Below are positions 12,470 through 24,237 of a stretch of 64,000 bases of DNA, one piece after another. The stretch covers positions 1 through 64,000 of the forward strand of contig RSEE01000134.1 in the NCBI GenBank assembly GCA_003971905.1. Direction: 5' to 3'. The notes under the pieces are model-generated. The model was not told the DNA's origin. It saw only the letters and a list, made by a program, of their open reading frames with translations, and searched no databases. The DNA is from Moniliella sp. 'wahieum'. Lineage: Eukaryota; Basidiomycota; Moniliellomycetes; Moniliellales; Moniliellaceae. The position numbers and the translations under genes are program-made. The first letter of the stretch is position 1. Each line of letters opens with the position of its first letter.

Positions 12470-13926
12470 TGGTTTGATCGTTTGATCAATTTGATCAATT
12501 TGATCTCATCCGCTCGATTCGATTCGTGTGGGATAATCGATAATCGATAATCGATACTTTGCCCCCACTTGACACTTGCTTTGACACTTCGCTTTGACCT
12601 CCCGTTCGTGCCGTTCGGTGCGGTTGGGACTGCGCCTCCCCCTCCCCCAACCCAGTCCAGTCCGTAGCGACGGCCGGTTTTGGTCAAGCAGGGTTTGGGG
12701 CACCAGCTTGGCTTGGTTTGGTTTGGTTTGGCTTGGTTTGACTTGGTTTGGCTTGCGTTTGGGCCAGTCTGCTTGGTCTGCCTCTCCTCTCCCTCTTCCT
12801 CTTCCTTCTTGCTATTCTTTTCCTTTTGCTATTCCTCTTCTTCCTTGCTATCCTGTCGCCTCTTCCGCTACGCGTTCGCTCTCTTGGGCTTGGACTTACT
12901 TGCCCGCGCGTCTCCGCACACACCAGGCTGCGCCACCGTACCCTCCCACACCGTGGATCGTGGCTCGTGGCTCGATATGGTACCGTGTGCACACTCCCTT
13001 CTCTCCGCGCTTACTTCCGCCTTCCTCCCTCCTTCCTCCTTGCTCCCGCTCCCCATTGCTTGCCATTGGCCTGTCCACTCGCAGCTGTACGACCTTGCAA
13101 CGGCACACAGCACGACACGGACGGCTTTCTTTCCACGGCGTTTCACTGTGCGTTGTGCGCGTTGTGCGCCTTGTACGGTCTATTTGTTTTTGTTTGTTTT
13201 TTGCATACGTGCCTTGCTACATCTCACGACCCCACCATGTGCAATTGTCATCTCTCTCTCTCTGGGTGCTAGGTGCTGGGTTCTGGGTGCTGGTTGCGCG
13301 TTTGGGCTTCGGGTGCTGTGTTCGAGATGCTGGATGCAGCGTTCGGGGTCTGCGTTCGGGGGGTTAGGTTCTGGGTTCGGGGTTAGTCTAAGGTGAGTAG
13401 TGAATAGTGAGTAGCGATGGTATGGCTGCCTTTGGAGTCGTCTTACGTCTTACTCTTACCGATCTGCTCCATCACTAGCTTGATCTGGCTTAGTTAGGTA
13501 CCGGCAACCTGCCCCTTTCAATCAGTCAATCGTGTGTCCTACCACCTTCCAATCAATCAATCAAAATCGCATGTCGCGTCCCACCCGTGCGCTTCATTCC
13601 CGCTTCGCCACCCAGTAGTACACGACCGTCTAAAATACGTCGACCGTCAGCTCCCCCCACTCACACTCACACTCACACTCAACCTAAACGTTAACCGCTG
13701 AACCAACAGCAGCTATAAGCCCAGGTTGAGCCACGGCAACAGGACAAAGACAAAGACAAGGGAAAGGGGAAGACGCATACAATTCGCCCCACTAGCCCAG
13801 CTGGACAGGCAGACCGACAGCGAGGCATAGCACCCCGCCACCGGTCCACCCAGTCCGGCGGGTCAACAGCGTAGAGCCAAGAGGCTAGAGCCAAGAACCT
13901 AGAGCTACCAGCGCAAAGCGCAGAGC
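12470..13926. other. Convergent intergenic region (RGS gene and EF2 3' ends)
   Basis: Both flanking genes end here. It contains TTTGATCAATTTGATCAA repeats (12475-12505), an AATCGAT array (12534-12556), a TTGGTTTGG/CTTGG array (12705-12765), and a CT-rich stretch to 13050. A TAAACGTTAACC motif lies at 13685-13696. Open frames here are products of low complexity and I call none of them. Confidence 0.5.
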
Positions 13927-16511
13927 TTAGAGCTTGTCGTAGTACTCGGTGTAAGGAGGGGGAGTCTCCTTGATACCCTTGCGAACACGAATCTTGGTGA
14001 CCAATTCGTAGACCTTGGACTTGGGGTCGGACGCGTCGCCGGGGAGCTCTTCCCAGTGGTCGAAGACGGATGGGGGAAAGCCTGGCCACCCGTAGCTGGC
14101 GGAGAGCAGCGTTGAACCCAAAGGATTCCGAGACGGGCAGTAAGCCTTGACGGTGTACATGGGCGTACCGGGCGCTGCTCCTCCATGACCACTTGGCCAC
14201 GACGCTTGTTGAGCGTCGAGTAGATACCGCCGAGACCCGATTCGGGGCACTGGATCTCCACGAGGTACATGGGCTCTTGCAGCGCGGGCGTGCAAGCAAG
14301 GCAGCAGCGTAGCACACACGACGGGCGGTGGGGATAATCTGTCCACCACCACGGTGGATAGCGTCCGTGTGCAGCGTCACGTCAACGACGTTGAAGCGAA
14401 CACCACGCATGGGCTCTTCGGCCAGAGGACCTTCCTTGGTGGCCCACTGGAACGCAGCCACACACGAGTCCTTAATTTCGTTAAGGTACTGCACACCCTT
14501 CGTCACGTCCACCATCAAGTTGGGGCCAGTCGTGTCCGGGCCAAAGGTCCAGATCTTACGAGCGTCCGTAACGTCCCAGCCAAACTCGTCGGCAAGGTAA
14601 CGAGCACGCGACTTGAAGTCGTCACGGGGGTTGACCTTGCCCTCCTCAATTGCGCGCGACAGTTCCTCACCAAGGGGAAGAGCGTCAACGTACAGACGGT
14701 TGTGCTTGTTCTGCGACTTGGACAGGCAGTCATGCTGCTCTGCGTGGTCACCGTCTCACGGTAGCCAACCACAGGGTCCGACTTCTTGAGGGGAACCTGG
14801 GCGTGGTCGTTCTCCAAGTCGTTGAGGCAGATCTCGAGGTGAAGCTCACCGGCACCGGCAACAATGTGCTCACCCGACTCGCCAATCCACGCCTGCACAC
14901 AGGGGTCCGACTTGGTCAGACGCTTCAGACCCTCAACCAGCTTGGGCAGGTCGTTGGCGTTCTTCACCTCAACGGCAACTTGCACGACGGGCGAGACAGA
15001 GAACTTCATGACACGCATGTTGTGCGCCGTCTCCGACGAGGTGAGGGTACCGCTCTTGAGCAGGAACTGGTCAACACCAACGAGACCGAGAATGTTACCG
15101 GCAGGGCAGTCCTCAATCGGCTCGACGTAACGGCCCATCATGAGCACGGTACGCTGAATCGACTTGATAAACAGGTCGTCCTTCTTGCCCGGGCGGTAGT
15201 TAGGGCCCTGGATGCGGATCTTGGGGCCCGAGCGGACGGTACCCGAGAGATACGGCCAAAGGCGTAGAAGCGGCCCTTGTCCGAGGTGGGAACCATCTTG
15301 GAAACGTAGAGCATCAGCGGCCCTTGGGGCGCAGTCACGGATACCAATGGCCGACTCGTCGTCCATAGGGCCCTCGTACAGCGTCTCCACACGGTAACGC
15401 TGCGCCGTCTTGGGCGAGGGGAGGTTGATGACAATCATCTCCAGCAGAGCGTCACCAGCGGGGAGGAACTTGCGCATGACAACCTTGAGGAGAGCCTTGC
15501 CCTCGAGGTCCTTCTCGTCCTGGGTCAGGGGCACCTCGAGCTTCTCGAGAATCTTGGCCGTCTCGTCCTTCTTGAAGTTCATCACCGAGTCAAAGATACG
15601 GTAGATGGGGTCGAGAACGAACATGTTGAACGCACGCTCGAGGGGCTTGCCGTCAGCGTCGGTCGACTTGGTGGTCCACTTCTTGGTCTTGGGTTGAAGT
15701 AGTTGTCGCCCCACAGCTTGCCCATCATCTTCTCCTTGTCCACACCAACTTCTTGGCGTAGCGGGCAGCGAACTGGGACAGGGTGAAGGCCCAGCCGTGG
15801 AGACCCGAGGCAAAGGCGACAGTGCCCTTCTCGGGGTAGACCTGCGACTCGCCGAGGACAGGGTCGTTGTAGGTGGCAATGACCACGTTGACCGACTCGA
15901 CCGTGCGCTGGAAAGAGGTGTAGAGCTCCTCCTTCTCGACCTGCAGCTCGAGAAGAGCGCGGTCAACCTTGTTCAAGCAGCAGACGGGCTTGATACGCTC
16001 ACCAGCGCCTGGCGCAGCACCGTCTCGGTCTGCACGCACACACCCTCAATGCAGTCGACGACCACAAGGGCACCGTCGGTGACACGGAGCGCAGCAGTGA
16101 CCTCCGAGGAGAAGTCAACGTGGCCGGGCGAGTCAATGAGGTTGATCAAGAACTCGTTGCCCTGGGACTCCTGCTTGACGTTCTTCATCTCCTCGGGCGA
16201 GAGGGGGAAGAACATGGAGATGGCGGTGGACTTGATGGTAATGCCACGCTCCTTCTCATCGTCACGCGTGTCGGTGAAACGCATGTCACCGGCCTTGGCC
16301 GAGGCAATGATACCGGCCTTGGAGACGAGCGAGTCGGTGAGGGTGGACTTGCCGTGGTCGACGTGGGCAATGACACTCATGTTGCGGATGTTGGTCGACT
16401 TGTCCATGAGACCACGGATCTCATCGACGGTAAAGTTAACCCTGGGGGGGGGAAGGTCAGTGGATGCTGCGCACGCACGAGAGCATGGGCGGGGCAGGGC
16501 AGGACGCACAT
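13927..16511 (-). CDS. EFT2: Translation elongation factor 2 (eEF2)
   Basis: This is the ribosomal translocase GTPase. From the start: [14 protein letters not shown]1 motif [16 protein letters not shown]3 [14 protein letters not shown]4 CCLNKVDRA, then SGLHGWAF, domain II/III ([19 protein letters not shown]), and the diphthamide loop DAIHRGGGQ near 14330. The end is [11 protein letters not shown] with a stop at 13927. About 840 residues in total, the normal eEF2 length. The start codon appears to be split: AT at 16511-16510, a 68-nt intron (16442-16509, donor GTGCGT, acceptor CCCCAG), then G plus GTTAAC, giving M-V-N-F as in other eEF2 proteins. At least nine one-base losses break the frame, nearly all in short runs (TT, AA, GG, CCCC). 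EF2 is indispensable, so these are almost certainly sequence errors. It faces the dehydrogenase gene across a shared upstream region. Confidence 0.97.
16442..16509 (-). other. EF2 intron splitting the start codon (AT | G)
   Basis: On the minus strand the sequence reads CAAAAT, then GTGCGT (donor), and after 68 nt a pyrimidine/poly-C tract with CCCCAG, then G GTT AAC TTT. Splicing joins AT to G, making the ATG that gives [11 protein letters not shown]. The unspliced frame upstream is open, but its translation is Pro-rich and unlike eEF2. Confidence 0.75.
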
Positions 16512-18003
16512 TTTGGAAGAAGGCCCGGACGGGTGGTGGTGGAGGGAGGAGGGAAGAAGGTGGCGGTGGGAGGAGGGCTGGGGCTGCGGCCGGACGCAGG
16601 GAAGGAACCAGGCCGAGGAAAAAATCTCCTGAATTTTCGCCCCACCACCCCACTGTCCCCGCCCGCCCATGCGCCCCCCAGCCACCGCACGGGGGCGCTG
16701 TGCCCTCCACTGCGCCCGCTAGGGTTCCTGCCGGCCCAGGCGCCCGTGCCCTCTGGCGCTGTGCCGGGGGCGCCTGACACTGGCCCCGCCGGGGGGGGGA
16801 CCGCCGCGGGCTCGAATGCCGCGGCAATGCACCCCAAAGTGGGGTGGATTAGGTAAGACTTGTCGGGGTGGGGGGCGCGGGCTGGGGGCGGGGCGTGGGG
16901 GCAGTGTCTGTGTCGGGGGGCAGGCACAGCGCCTCTGCCTGGGCTGGCCACACTCGCCCCGGGCCAGGCGGCGAACGAGCGTGGGCTGCAGGGTTAGCCT
17001 AACCGCTTAGCGCAGCCAAGAAAGCTCAACTTGAGCCGCACCGGGGAGGCCAGCGTTCGGCCGTCGCCTCTTCCCTGCCGAGCCTCAGCCGTGCGCACCT
17101 CCGCCGTCTGTCTGCGTGGGCAGCGCCTGCCAGCCTGGCCACGGACCCACGTTGTGGCCGATGGGTGCTCACCCCCCCCCCTTACTCCAGGTGAGCACGT
17201 TGACCATCCCGATCATAGATCTCAGAGTCAAGTAGGGTAGAAGCACACTCGAAGAGGTGTAGAGAAAGGTGGTCGCCGTCGCCGGCAGGGACGGGCGGCT
17301 CAGGCTCAGCGTTGTCCAGCGTTCGGTACGTTCAGCCGCTCAGCAGCGGCGTTCACCGACACTAACCCTCTGCTGGCCAGACAAACACGCGGGGGGCAGG
17401 TGGCAGCGCCGGCGGTACGTTGAACCGATCCCTCCAAAGTGGGCGCACCTCTGTTCTGCGCACGGCCCCCCGCTCCACTGTGCCCCCCCATCGTGGGGCA
17501 AAAGCGCACGGGCCATCTCTTGCGCGGGGGCTTTGGGATGTGGTAACCGTCCGCTGGGGACATGCGCTGGCCTGCGGCGACGAAGACACCGGGCCAGGCA
17601 ACTCGTCGCGTCTTGGGGAGAATGGAGAATGAAGCCACCGCCTCTGTGGGCCCAGGCCGAGAACCAGCATCTACTGGATGCGCATCGCCCACTGCCGCCG
17701 TGGCTTTACAATTCGCTCAGACACATGACGGTTCTCGCACCGCACCGGCACGGCCCGTCGTTTTGGGTGCTGACGCCTTGGGGGCTGACAGCTGGCATGC
17801 TGATGGTGTCTAGGGCTGGCTGGCTAATCGGTTGCCGCTTACGGTTACCACGGCGGATACAGCACAGGTGCAGACCCCAGATCCGCCTCGCGGTTAAACG
17901 TTAATCGAGTTAATCGATAATCGATCGATAATCCCTTAACCCTTAGGCCTTATGGCCGATCGCCCCGTCAGTCTCGCCGGCCGACTTGGGGAGACGATGG
18001 CCG
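16512..18003. other. Divergent EF2 / dehydrogenase promoter region
   Basis: This 1.5-kb region separates two outward-reading genes. It is strongly GC-rich near EF2 (16700-16930). Toward the dehydrogenase it carries TAAACGTTAATCG (about 17895), an AATCGATAATCGATCGATAA cluster (17908-17935) and a CCTTAGGCCTTATGGCC palindrome (17940-17956). Scattered 60-200-residue open frames look like by-products of high GC and are not called. Confidence 0.5.
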
Positions 18004-18011
18004 TATATAAA
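18004..18011 (+). promoter_or_regulatory. TATA box of the short-chain dehydrogenase gene
   Basis: TATATAAA stands 109 nt before the ATG at 18120, in a GC-rich context. The spacing matches the other TATA-driven genes of this window. Confidence 0.7.
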
Positions 18012-18119
18012 GCCGGCTGAGGCGCCATGCTTGCTTGTCGGTCGATATCCTCCCACGCCTCAGCTCACCTCCCTCTACTCTTCTCCACCCCCACCTTCTC
18101 GCTACTCCCACGCGCACCA

Positions 18120-19041
18120 ATGTCTCTCGGTCGTGTTGCAAACAAGATTGCTCTCGTGACGGGCGGAGGCAAGGGCATCGGGGCTGCTACCGCCCGTCTC
18201 CTGGCACGCGAAGGCGCCAAGGTGGTTGTTACTGACATTGACGAGGTCGGTGGTTCGGAAGTAACCAACGACATCAACAACACTGGTGGCCATGCGCATT
18301 ACGCCCTGAATACTTCTTCCAACAACGAATGGAATTCGGTGATGAAGAAGGTACGTCTTATTCCAGTTCACATCCTTTCGGTTGCGATGCGGTGGTGCAA
18401 TAAGAGCGAGCTGACACACTGAATGTGGACGTGGGGGGGGCGTAACTAGATCGAGTCTAAGTATGGCCAGCTCGATGTTGTCGTCAACAATGCCGGTATC
18501 TTGCAACTAGGAACGATTAGCAACACTTCGTATGAAAACTGGCGCAAGGTTCAATCGGTCAACTCGGACGGTGTCTTCCTCGGAGTGAAGCATGCGGTAG
18601 AGATGATGCGCAAGAACAAGACGCCAGGGTCCATTATCAACCTGTGCTCCATTCTCGGCCGCGTGGGGACGCGGGACTGTGTTTCGTATCCGGCCAGTAA
18701 GGGGTTGGTCAAACTTTTGACCAAGTCGGTCGCGCTGGACGAGGCACACCGAACGGGATTCGGATCAACAACGTTTGCCCTGCGTACATCGAGACTCCTT
18801 TGCTTGACATCATGTCCAAGGAGGAGCACGACGCCTTGTTGTCGTTGCACCCTATGGGCCGTCTGGGCAAGCCTGAGGAAGTGGCCAATGCCATTCTGTT
18901 CTTGGCCTCGGACGAGTCGTCGTATGTGACGGGTAGCGAGCTGATGGTCGATGGAGGGTACACGGCGCGTAAGTGTTTCAATGTGCTGGTTTGTGTTGCG
19001 TACTATGTGACTCAACTGACTCGGTTGCGCTGGCAGAGTGA
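18120..19041 (+). CDS. Short-chain dehydrogenase/reductase (classical SDR)
   Basis: This is an NAD(P)-dependent oxidoreductase with a Rossmann fold, about 240 residues. Visible motifs: cofactor loop TGGGKGIG near residue 16, the acidic residue in VVVTDIDE that favours NAD(H), NNAG, the catalytic Ser in NLCSILGR, and the active-site pair YPASK. The tail LASDESSYVTGSELMVDGGYT is the usual SDR C-terminus. Exons: 18120-18350, 18450-18968 and a tiny last exon 19037-19041 (AGTGA), which completes a Gln codon and supplies the stop. Donors GTACGT and GTAAGT, acceptors TAG and CAG. One A is missing near 18751, between DEAHR and GIRINN. The best resemblance is to hydroxysteroid or cyclopentanol-type SDRs, but SDR substrates cannot be read from sequence. 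A TATA box lies 109 nt upstream. Confidence 0.88.
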
Positions 19042-22000
19042 ACAAAACACTTTCCCACAAAACTGTGTTTCCCATTGTTCGTCAACTGAACCGCTTCTCA
19101 GCCCGCATAATGCTCATGCTTGGTGTTGGTTCATTGAACGCACCAGAAGAGTCGGGTTTGTCCACGCCAATAACCAGAGGCAATACTATATGGAAACGGG
19201 GATGGTAATAATGTTGTTTCGGGTTGATCTATACGAGGCGGGCTGGGTTGTAGGTTGTACGAGACCGGAGTGTAAAAGACCAGTGTAGAAGCCCAGAGGA
19301 GCAGGCAGCTGATGGTGCGGTGTGTAAGACCGGAGGAACCCAAGGGGTTGGGCAATGAACCTCTGGAAATGCAGAGCAATGCAATCGCGGTGGTGGTGAG
19401 GTCTAAGCTCTAAGCATGATACCACACCTAGAGGAAACAGGGGTTCAAACAAGCCTGAGTATACACGTGGAGCTTCGGAGGTCAAATAAGGGGCAAAGGG
19501 TGATAATCGATAATGCCTAAGGCCTAAGGCACCTTGGCCTATGCGCGTCCCAACATGTTGCATACTGACTACAGGATTGAGTTACATGACGCTACTACGG
19601 GGAACAGCGTTCCCGAGTACCTCGGAGCTCCTGGACTGCTGCAACTGGTCCGACGACCTACGTACGCGGCACCTACCGCGAAGAGGGCTTGAGGCTTCAA
19701 TCTGCTGCACCTGTCTACGCCGCAACACTAGCGGCACTGGAACAATGTTCCAGGGTCTATACCCATTAATCAAGAGCGCCACTTTCAGTTTCCCTATTTG
19801 CGACTTGCTGTAGGACTAGTGGGCACTATGATACTCACTTGAGCTGCGGGTGATCTACGGCGCTAGTTGAACGTTGAGACCGTGACTTTATTAAAGCTTA
19901 GAGGGTCAAGCTTCAAGCTGGCTCTGACGAAGTGAGCGCATCTGAGAGGCGATTGTGCGTCACGCGTCACACGGGGGGGGGGAAGGCCCATCAGTTTGTA
20001 TCAGTATATCATAGCTGTCCCACAATGTATCTGAGGAACCGGACGCGTGCCCTGACCCATGCCTCGAAGGATGGATCAGAGAGCCAACAGGAGCGGGGGC
20101 CGTCACAGCACAAGGCCAGCTAAGAGCGAGCACCAGGCTCCAGTCCTAGTTCGTCCACCCTCTCGCACTTTCCCGCCTATCCTGTCCTACTCCTGCACGT
20201 TTTCCAGCAAATTGATCCAGTGAAGGTAGGATCCTCTTAGGATGACTCCCGACTCCTCTTCCGACCTCGTCCTCCAGCGCTCCGTCAGTACTCGTCAGTC
20301 CAGTCGCGCGAGCCGTCCTCTGTGGAGGCACCAGAGGGCAGGCATGCTCGGCAGTACATTGACTAACTAAGCGTGAGCACAAGAGTCTCTCTCAGTGCGA
20401 AGCACAAGAGCTCTCTCAGTGCGAAGCACCAGAGAGCAGGCCAGCTCGGCAATACAGTGACTAACTAAGCGTTTGGACAAGAGACGAGCGCAAGTGTCTC
20501 TCCCAGTGGGAGGCCCCAAAGGGCAGTCTGTCGCGGCATCAGTCCGACTATTCGAGCGCACCAGGCGACAGTGCTCTGTCTCAGCTCACGATTTACCATT
20601 AAACGCGGGTGCACCAGGCGGCAGTGATCGTGTGATTGACGGTCGGTGATATGTCTCAGTAAGTGCTCCCGCCGGCAGTCCGCCTCGTTAGGCCGTAGGC
20701 CTTAGGCTTAGGATCTGATGTTTGTCTCAGCCAGCGCAGCCCGCGACAGTTATATGTCTCAGTGCGCGCACCAGGCTACAGTTGTCCGTCTGAGGGATCC
20801 CACGGGGATCCACTTGGCCGTGTCAGCGAACGCACCAGGCTATGCCACTGAAAGGGAACGGGGACTGAGGCGGCAGCCGTCGCAAGGATACCGGAAGCTC
20901 ATTGGCCTCATTTAGGCCCCAGCCGAATTGGGACTTGGGCGGGGGCGACTATTGTCGCGCAGCTGTGGATGGCTCTTCGGGGACCACGGTACCTAATTTA
21001 GCCAAAACCATCAATCATCACACTTGTTTGTTGGCCTGCGGTGCACGATCTACTGGGGTATGTGCAGAGCAGGTGGGCCTTAGCTTGGGTCGGACCATCT
21101 CGGGTCCGCCGCAGCCCGTAACAGGAGCCAGCCAATGTGACAAGAAAGCTAAGTACCAGAGGCGCACCCGACGCCCTCTCCGGACAAACAGCACACATCT
21201 TGGAGAGAGACTGGTATAGTGGACAATATCTCATCCCTCTAGAAACACGCATGTTTTCTACCCTGTCAGGTCACGTAATGTTATCTCAGATCTCAGATGC
21301 GCTGAGCCGCTCAGACCGAGCGGTCGTCTTTGATTTGCCGAACCCCCAGTGGAGGGCTTCGCGTGGTCGAGTCCTTTCGTGACCCGTTTTTTTCGGGTCT
21401 TTTGGGTTAGTGGGATTGATGTGCAGCTAACTGGGAATGGAAATGGTAAAGTCATAACATTCTCTACATCGCTCCCACAAGAGCTATGCTCCAAATCACA
21501 AGACGTAGCACACATAAGCATATGTTTGCCACACCCCATTCGACGGCTTCACCGACTCCACTATAATCTTACCACAATAGTCGAACAGACTCTGCGACCT
21601 TTGGCCGAGGATAGAGTATCGCGGCGTAGTTGCGCTCCAGCCTATCGTCGAGAGGCCGACAGTTGGGGATCTTTTGGTATGGTTGCCTTCCTGTGCCCTT
21701 TTCCCTCATCTCCGCTCTTCTGCCCCACTCATCGATCATCGCTCATCTCCAGTTTCGCTCCCCCGTCGATCCTCTTGATCGGCGCGATCATCGCTGATCA
21801 GTTGGTTCGAATTGACACCCCACACAGTCTCAGTATCATGTTTATCCCCTTTGCATACGCTATTTGGTCTAGCACGCACCCTATCCGCAGATCGGATCTG
21901 TCGCCCATCTTGGGATGCTCGCACGTGGCTGCGGCATACTTATTGGAGCGTAACCCTCCCGCGTTGTGCGCCAAGGGACTCTGTGACAATTGTGACTGGC

Positions 22001-22865
22001 GACTCGCGAGACCAGTCGGCGGCAGTTGTGCCAATGATGGTGAGACGAAGTACGAAGTACACTGAAAAGGGGTTTCTTCTCTGTTTTTTGAGACCCCCCC
22101 TCCCGGGGCCCTGTGCGTCATACGCACTTGCCGCCTGCCCTTCCCGCTCGTCTCCCGGTTCTCGCTCGGCAAGGGAAACGAGACCTGTCGCTCCGAGCAG
22201 GATCCTACCATTTCCCAATACTTGTCCTCTTAGTATTTTACCAATGGGGCGTGCTCGGGCGGTCCAGATCGGGAGACAGGCTGGGTCCCGAATTTCAACT
22301 CTTTTTCATCCGTCGCGGGACGTTGGAGAGTAATATGTAGCATCGATAGTACCAATCGAGGGGAGAGAGATGGTAAAGCTACCTTCCCTGCCTAGTTCAT
22401 TGAAGGTCTGCGTAAAACCTGACTGGCCGGTCATGCGATTTCGACACTATGTCCCTAAGCGCTCCTTCCACCTCGGTGCCAACCCCGGCCCCCAGGCTGG
22501 CAACCCCATCAAGAGAGAAGGGTGCAGCGTGCCTGGGGGGCAGGCGAGAGCAAAAACGATTTATGTAGCAGACCAGGGCGATTGACTTGACCGTTCCGGA
22601 CTGTCCAATGTACAAGTACCATGCGAGAAAGCTAAGAACATGCAGACAACTGAAGCCATTGTTGGACATGGGCCGGCGGAACAGAGCACAAAAACAAATG
22701 GAAGCGTGGGTCGTACAAGTGCCAAAAGGTAGAGAGGGAGGAGAAGGAGAAGGAGAAGAGGGAAGAGAAGGAGAAAAGAGGAGGGAGGAGAAGAGAAGAG
22801 AAGAGCGATATGGTGGGTCGTGGATTGTGGATCGTGGATCATAAGCGGCAGGGGGTAAGTGTGCC
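19042..22865. other. Gene-free block of 3.8 kb with degenerate repeats
   Basis: No frame here has protein-like composition. Base composition is less GC-rich than in the coding regions. It contains GATAATCGATAATGCC and CTAAGGCCTAAGGC (19502-19530), a duplicated ~99-bp unit (20326-20512), several GCACCAGGC-type units (20128-20840) and a TAGGCCGTAGGCCTTAGGC palindrome (20690-20712). It lies between the 3' ends of the dehydrogenase and Svf1 genes. It could be a decayed mobile element or a chromosome-structural region; nothing decides this. Confidence 0.5.
20326..20512 (+). repeat. Imperfect tandem duplication of a ~99-bp unit
   Basis: Two head-to-tail copies begin at about 20326 and 20425. Each has CACCAGAG-GCAGG, then GCTCGGCA-TACA-TGACTAACTAAGCG, then CAAGAG and TCTCTC-CAGTG. 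Identity is high in the first half and falls toward the end. A short inner duplication (CTCTCTCAGTGCGAAGCAC) lies at the junction. Confidence 0.75.
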
Positions 22866-24237
22866 TTAGTTGTACAAATAAGTGTGTTCCTCAAACAAGT
22901 GTCCGTCGACCGAGCTCGATCCAGCGGGGAGGCCGCCAATGGCCTCCGGGAGCTGGAGGGTAAGCGTAGCTGGGTTGATGGTCTGGTACACGTACGGCTT
23001 GAGCCCAGCGGCGTACGAGATGATTTTCTTGACCAAGTACGGGATCTCAGCGAGCACGTCAACCTTGTCGACCAAGCCCTTGGCTTGGGACGCCGGGTAA
23101 GGCGCGCCCAAGTCGACGGTCAAGTCAGCGGTGATCGTCTGGGAAGCAGAAGGTGCCGGCCAGGGAGGTGGGGAGAGGGCGGGGCCGTGCCAATGATACG
23201 CGATCTGCGTCGGCACATGGTAGCCCGTATCTTGGTCTAAGGCGAGCTTGGCGTGCTGAACAAACGCACTGAGTTTCGCGTCGGCACTGGCCTCGCCCAG
23301 TGGCGTCCCCAGCCGACCACGGGTGGCCGCGACGACAGCCACCAAACGACCTGCGATCGACACACTGCCAATTGTCACGGCCAAGGGATGGCGCGTGGTC
23401 GCCTGTGGGTTGGCCGGGTCTTTCTCCGCACTCTCCTCGTACGGGTCGCCATAGGAAGCAATGGTTGTGAACTCCATCATGATCGCCGTCGCCTGCGGGG
23501 ACTGGAAGTTGGCAAAGTTCCATTTGGACGCGACCAAGTTGGGCCGCATGCCCTGGATGGCATGGATAAACATGCCTTGCCCTTGGCCGTCGATCACGGC
23601 GCCCTGAGCCAAGATCACGCCCTCGGTCTTGGCCACGGGCCAGAAGGCATGGAACACGTACCCATCCGGTTCGGCCTGCGGCGTCGGTGGTGGCTGGGGA
23701 CCAAAGATACTCTTGCCGCCCTGAGGGCCGGCTCCGATCTTCCACCCCACGCTGGCGCCGGACGGACAAAGGACCAGCTCAGCTGCACCTCGGCATCGTA
23801 CGTCACGTCCAGCACGAACTTTTCGTCGCCGTTGGGCAGGGTGACAAAGTCGACCAGCAACTGATCTGACTTGCACGTCCGCTTGTCCTTGCTCTTGGGC
23901 GCCGGGGAGACAAATTTGGTTACGCTGACGCTCTTCCAGATCTTGGCGCCGGTGCGCGGGTTGAAGAGCTTGAAGGTGACTTGGATCTGGGGGAAGGGAT
24001 GCCGATGGCACTGTGGATGATCTGGGCAGAGACGAAGGTGCCGTCGGTGAGGATGCTGTACCAGGTAAACGTCTCGGTGGTGAAGCCGCTGGCCTGGACC
24101 CAGCTCAGGTCGGCGGGGGTGAGCGCGCCAAAGAGCTGGTGCTGCGGCGTGTCGCTGATGGGCTTGAAGTTGGGGTTGTGCGTCGCGGCCTCGACCGCGG
24201 CGGGGTCGGGGGTGGAGCCCCAGAGCCAGGAAGACAT
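22866..24237 (-). CDS. SVF1: Svf1-type lipocalin-like protein
   Basis: Svf1 is a two-domain lipocalin-fold protein needed for survival under oxidative and cold stress and linked to sphingolipid (ceramide) handling between ER and Golgi. The protein starts MSSWLWGSTPDPAAVEAA at 24237 and continues with LFGALTPADLSWVQASGF and ETFTWYSILTDG. It then has IWKSVSVTKFVSP, the central YVFHAFWPVAKTEGVILAQG and GMFIHAIQGMRPN, and FTTIASYGDPYE. The end is HTYLYN with a stop at 22866-22868. About 457 residues once two missing bases (near 24000 in GHPFPQIQV and near 23770) are restored, close to family length. No intron is apparent. The next gene on the same strand is the carrier, with more than 1 kb between them, so there is no operon-like link. 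Confidence 0.85.

Noticed and set aside
14354..15604. Plus-strand frames antisense to EF2
   Set aside because: They mirror the codon pattern of EF2 on the other strand and have no recognisable domain.
13927..16827. EF2 as a pseudogene or as a gene using programmed frameshifting
   Set aside because: The breaks are many, at unrelated sites, and each is repaired by adding one base to a short run. No slippery site with a following stem-loop recurs, and EF2 is essential.
16512..16827. N-terminal extension of EF2 in the open upstream frame
   Set aside because: The residues upstream of [10 protein letters not shown] are Pro/Ala-rich and unlike eEF2, and a good donor and acceptor define an intron instead.
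19042..22865. Centromere or intact transposon in the gene-free block
   Set aside because: No transposase, reverse transcriptase, terminal repeats or strongly AT-rich core is visible; the degenerate repeats alone do not decide it.
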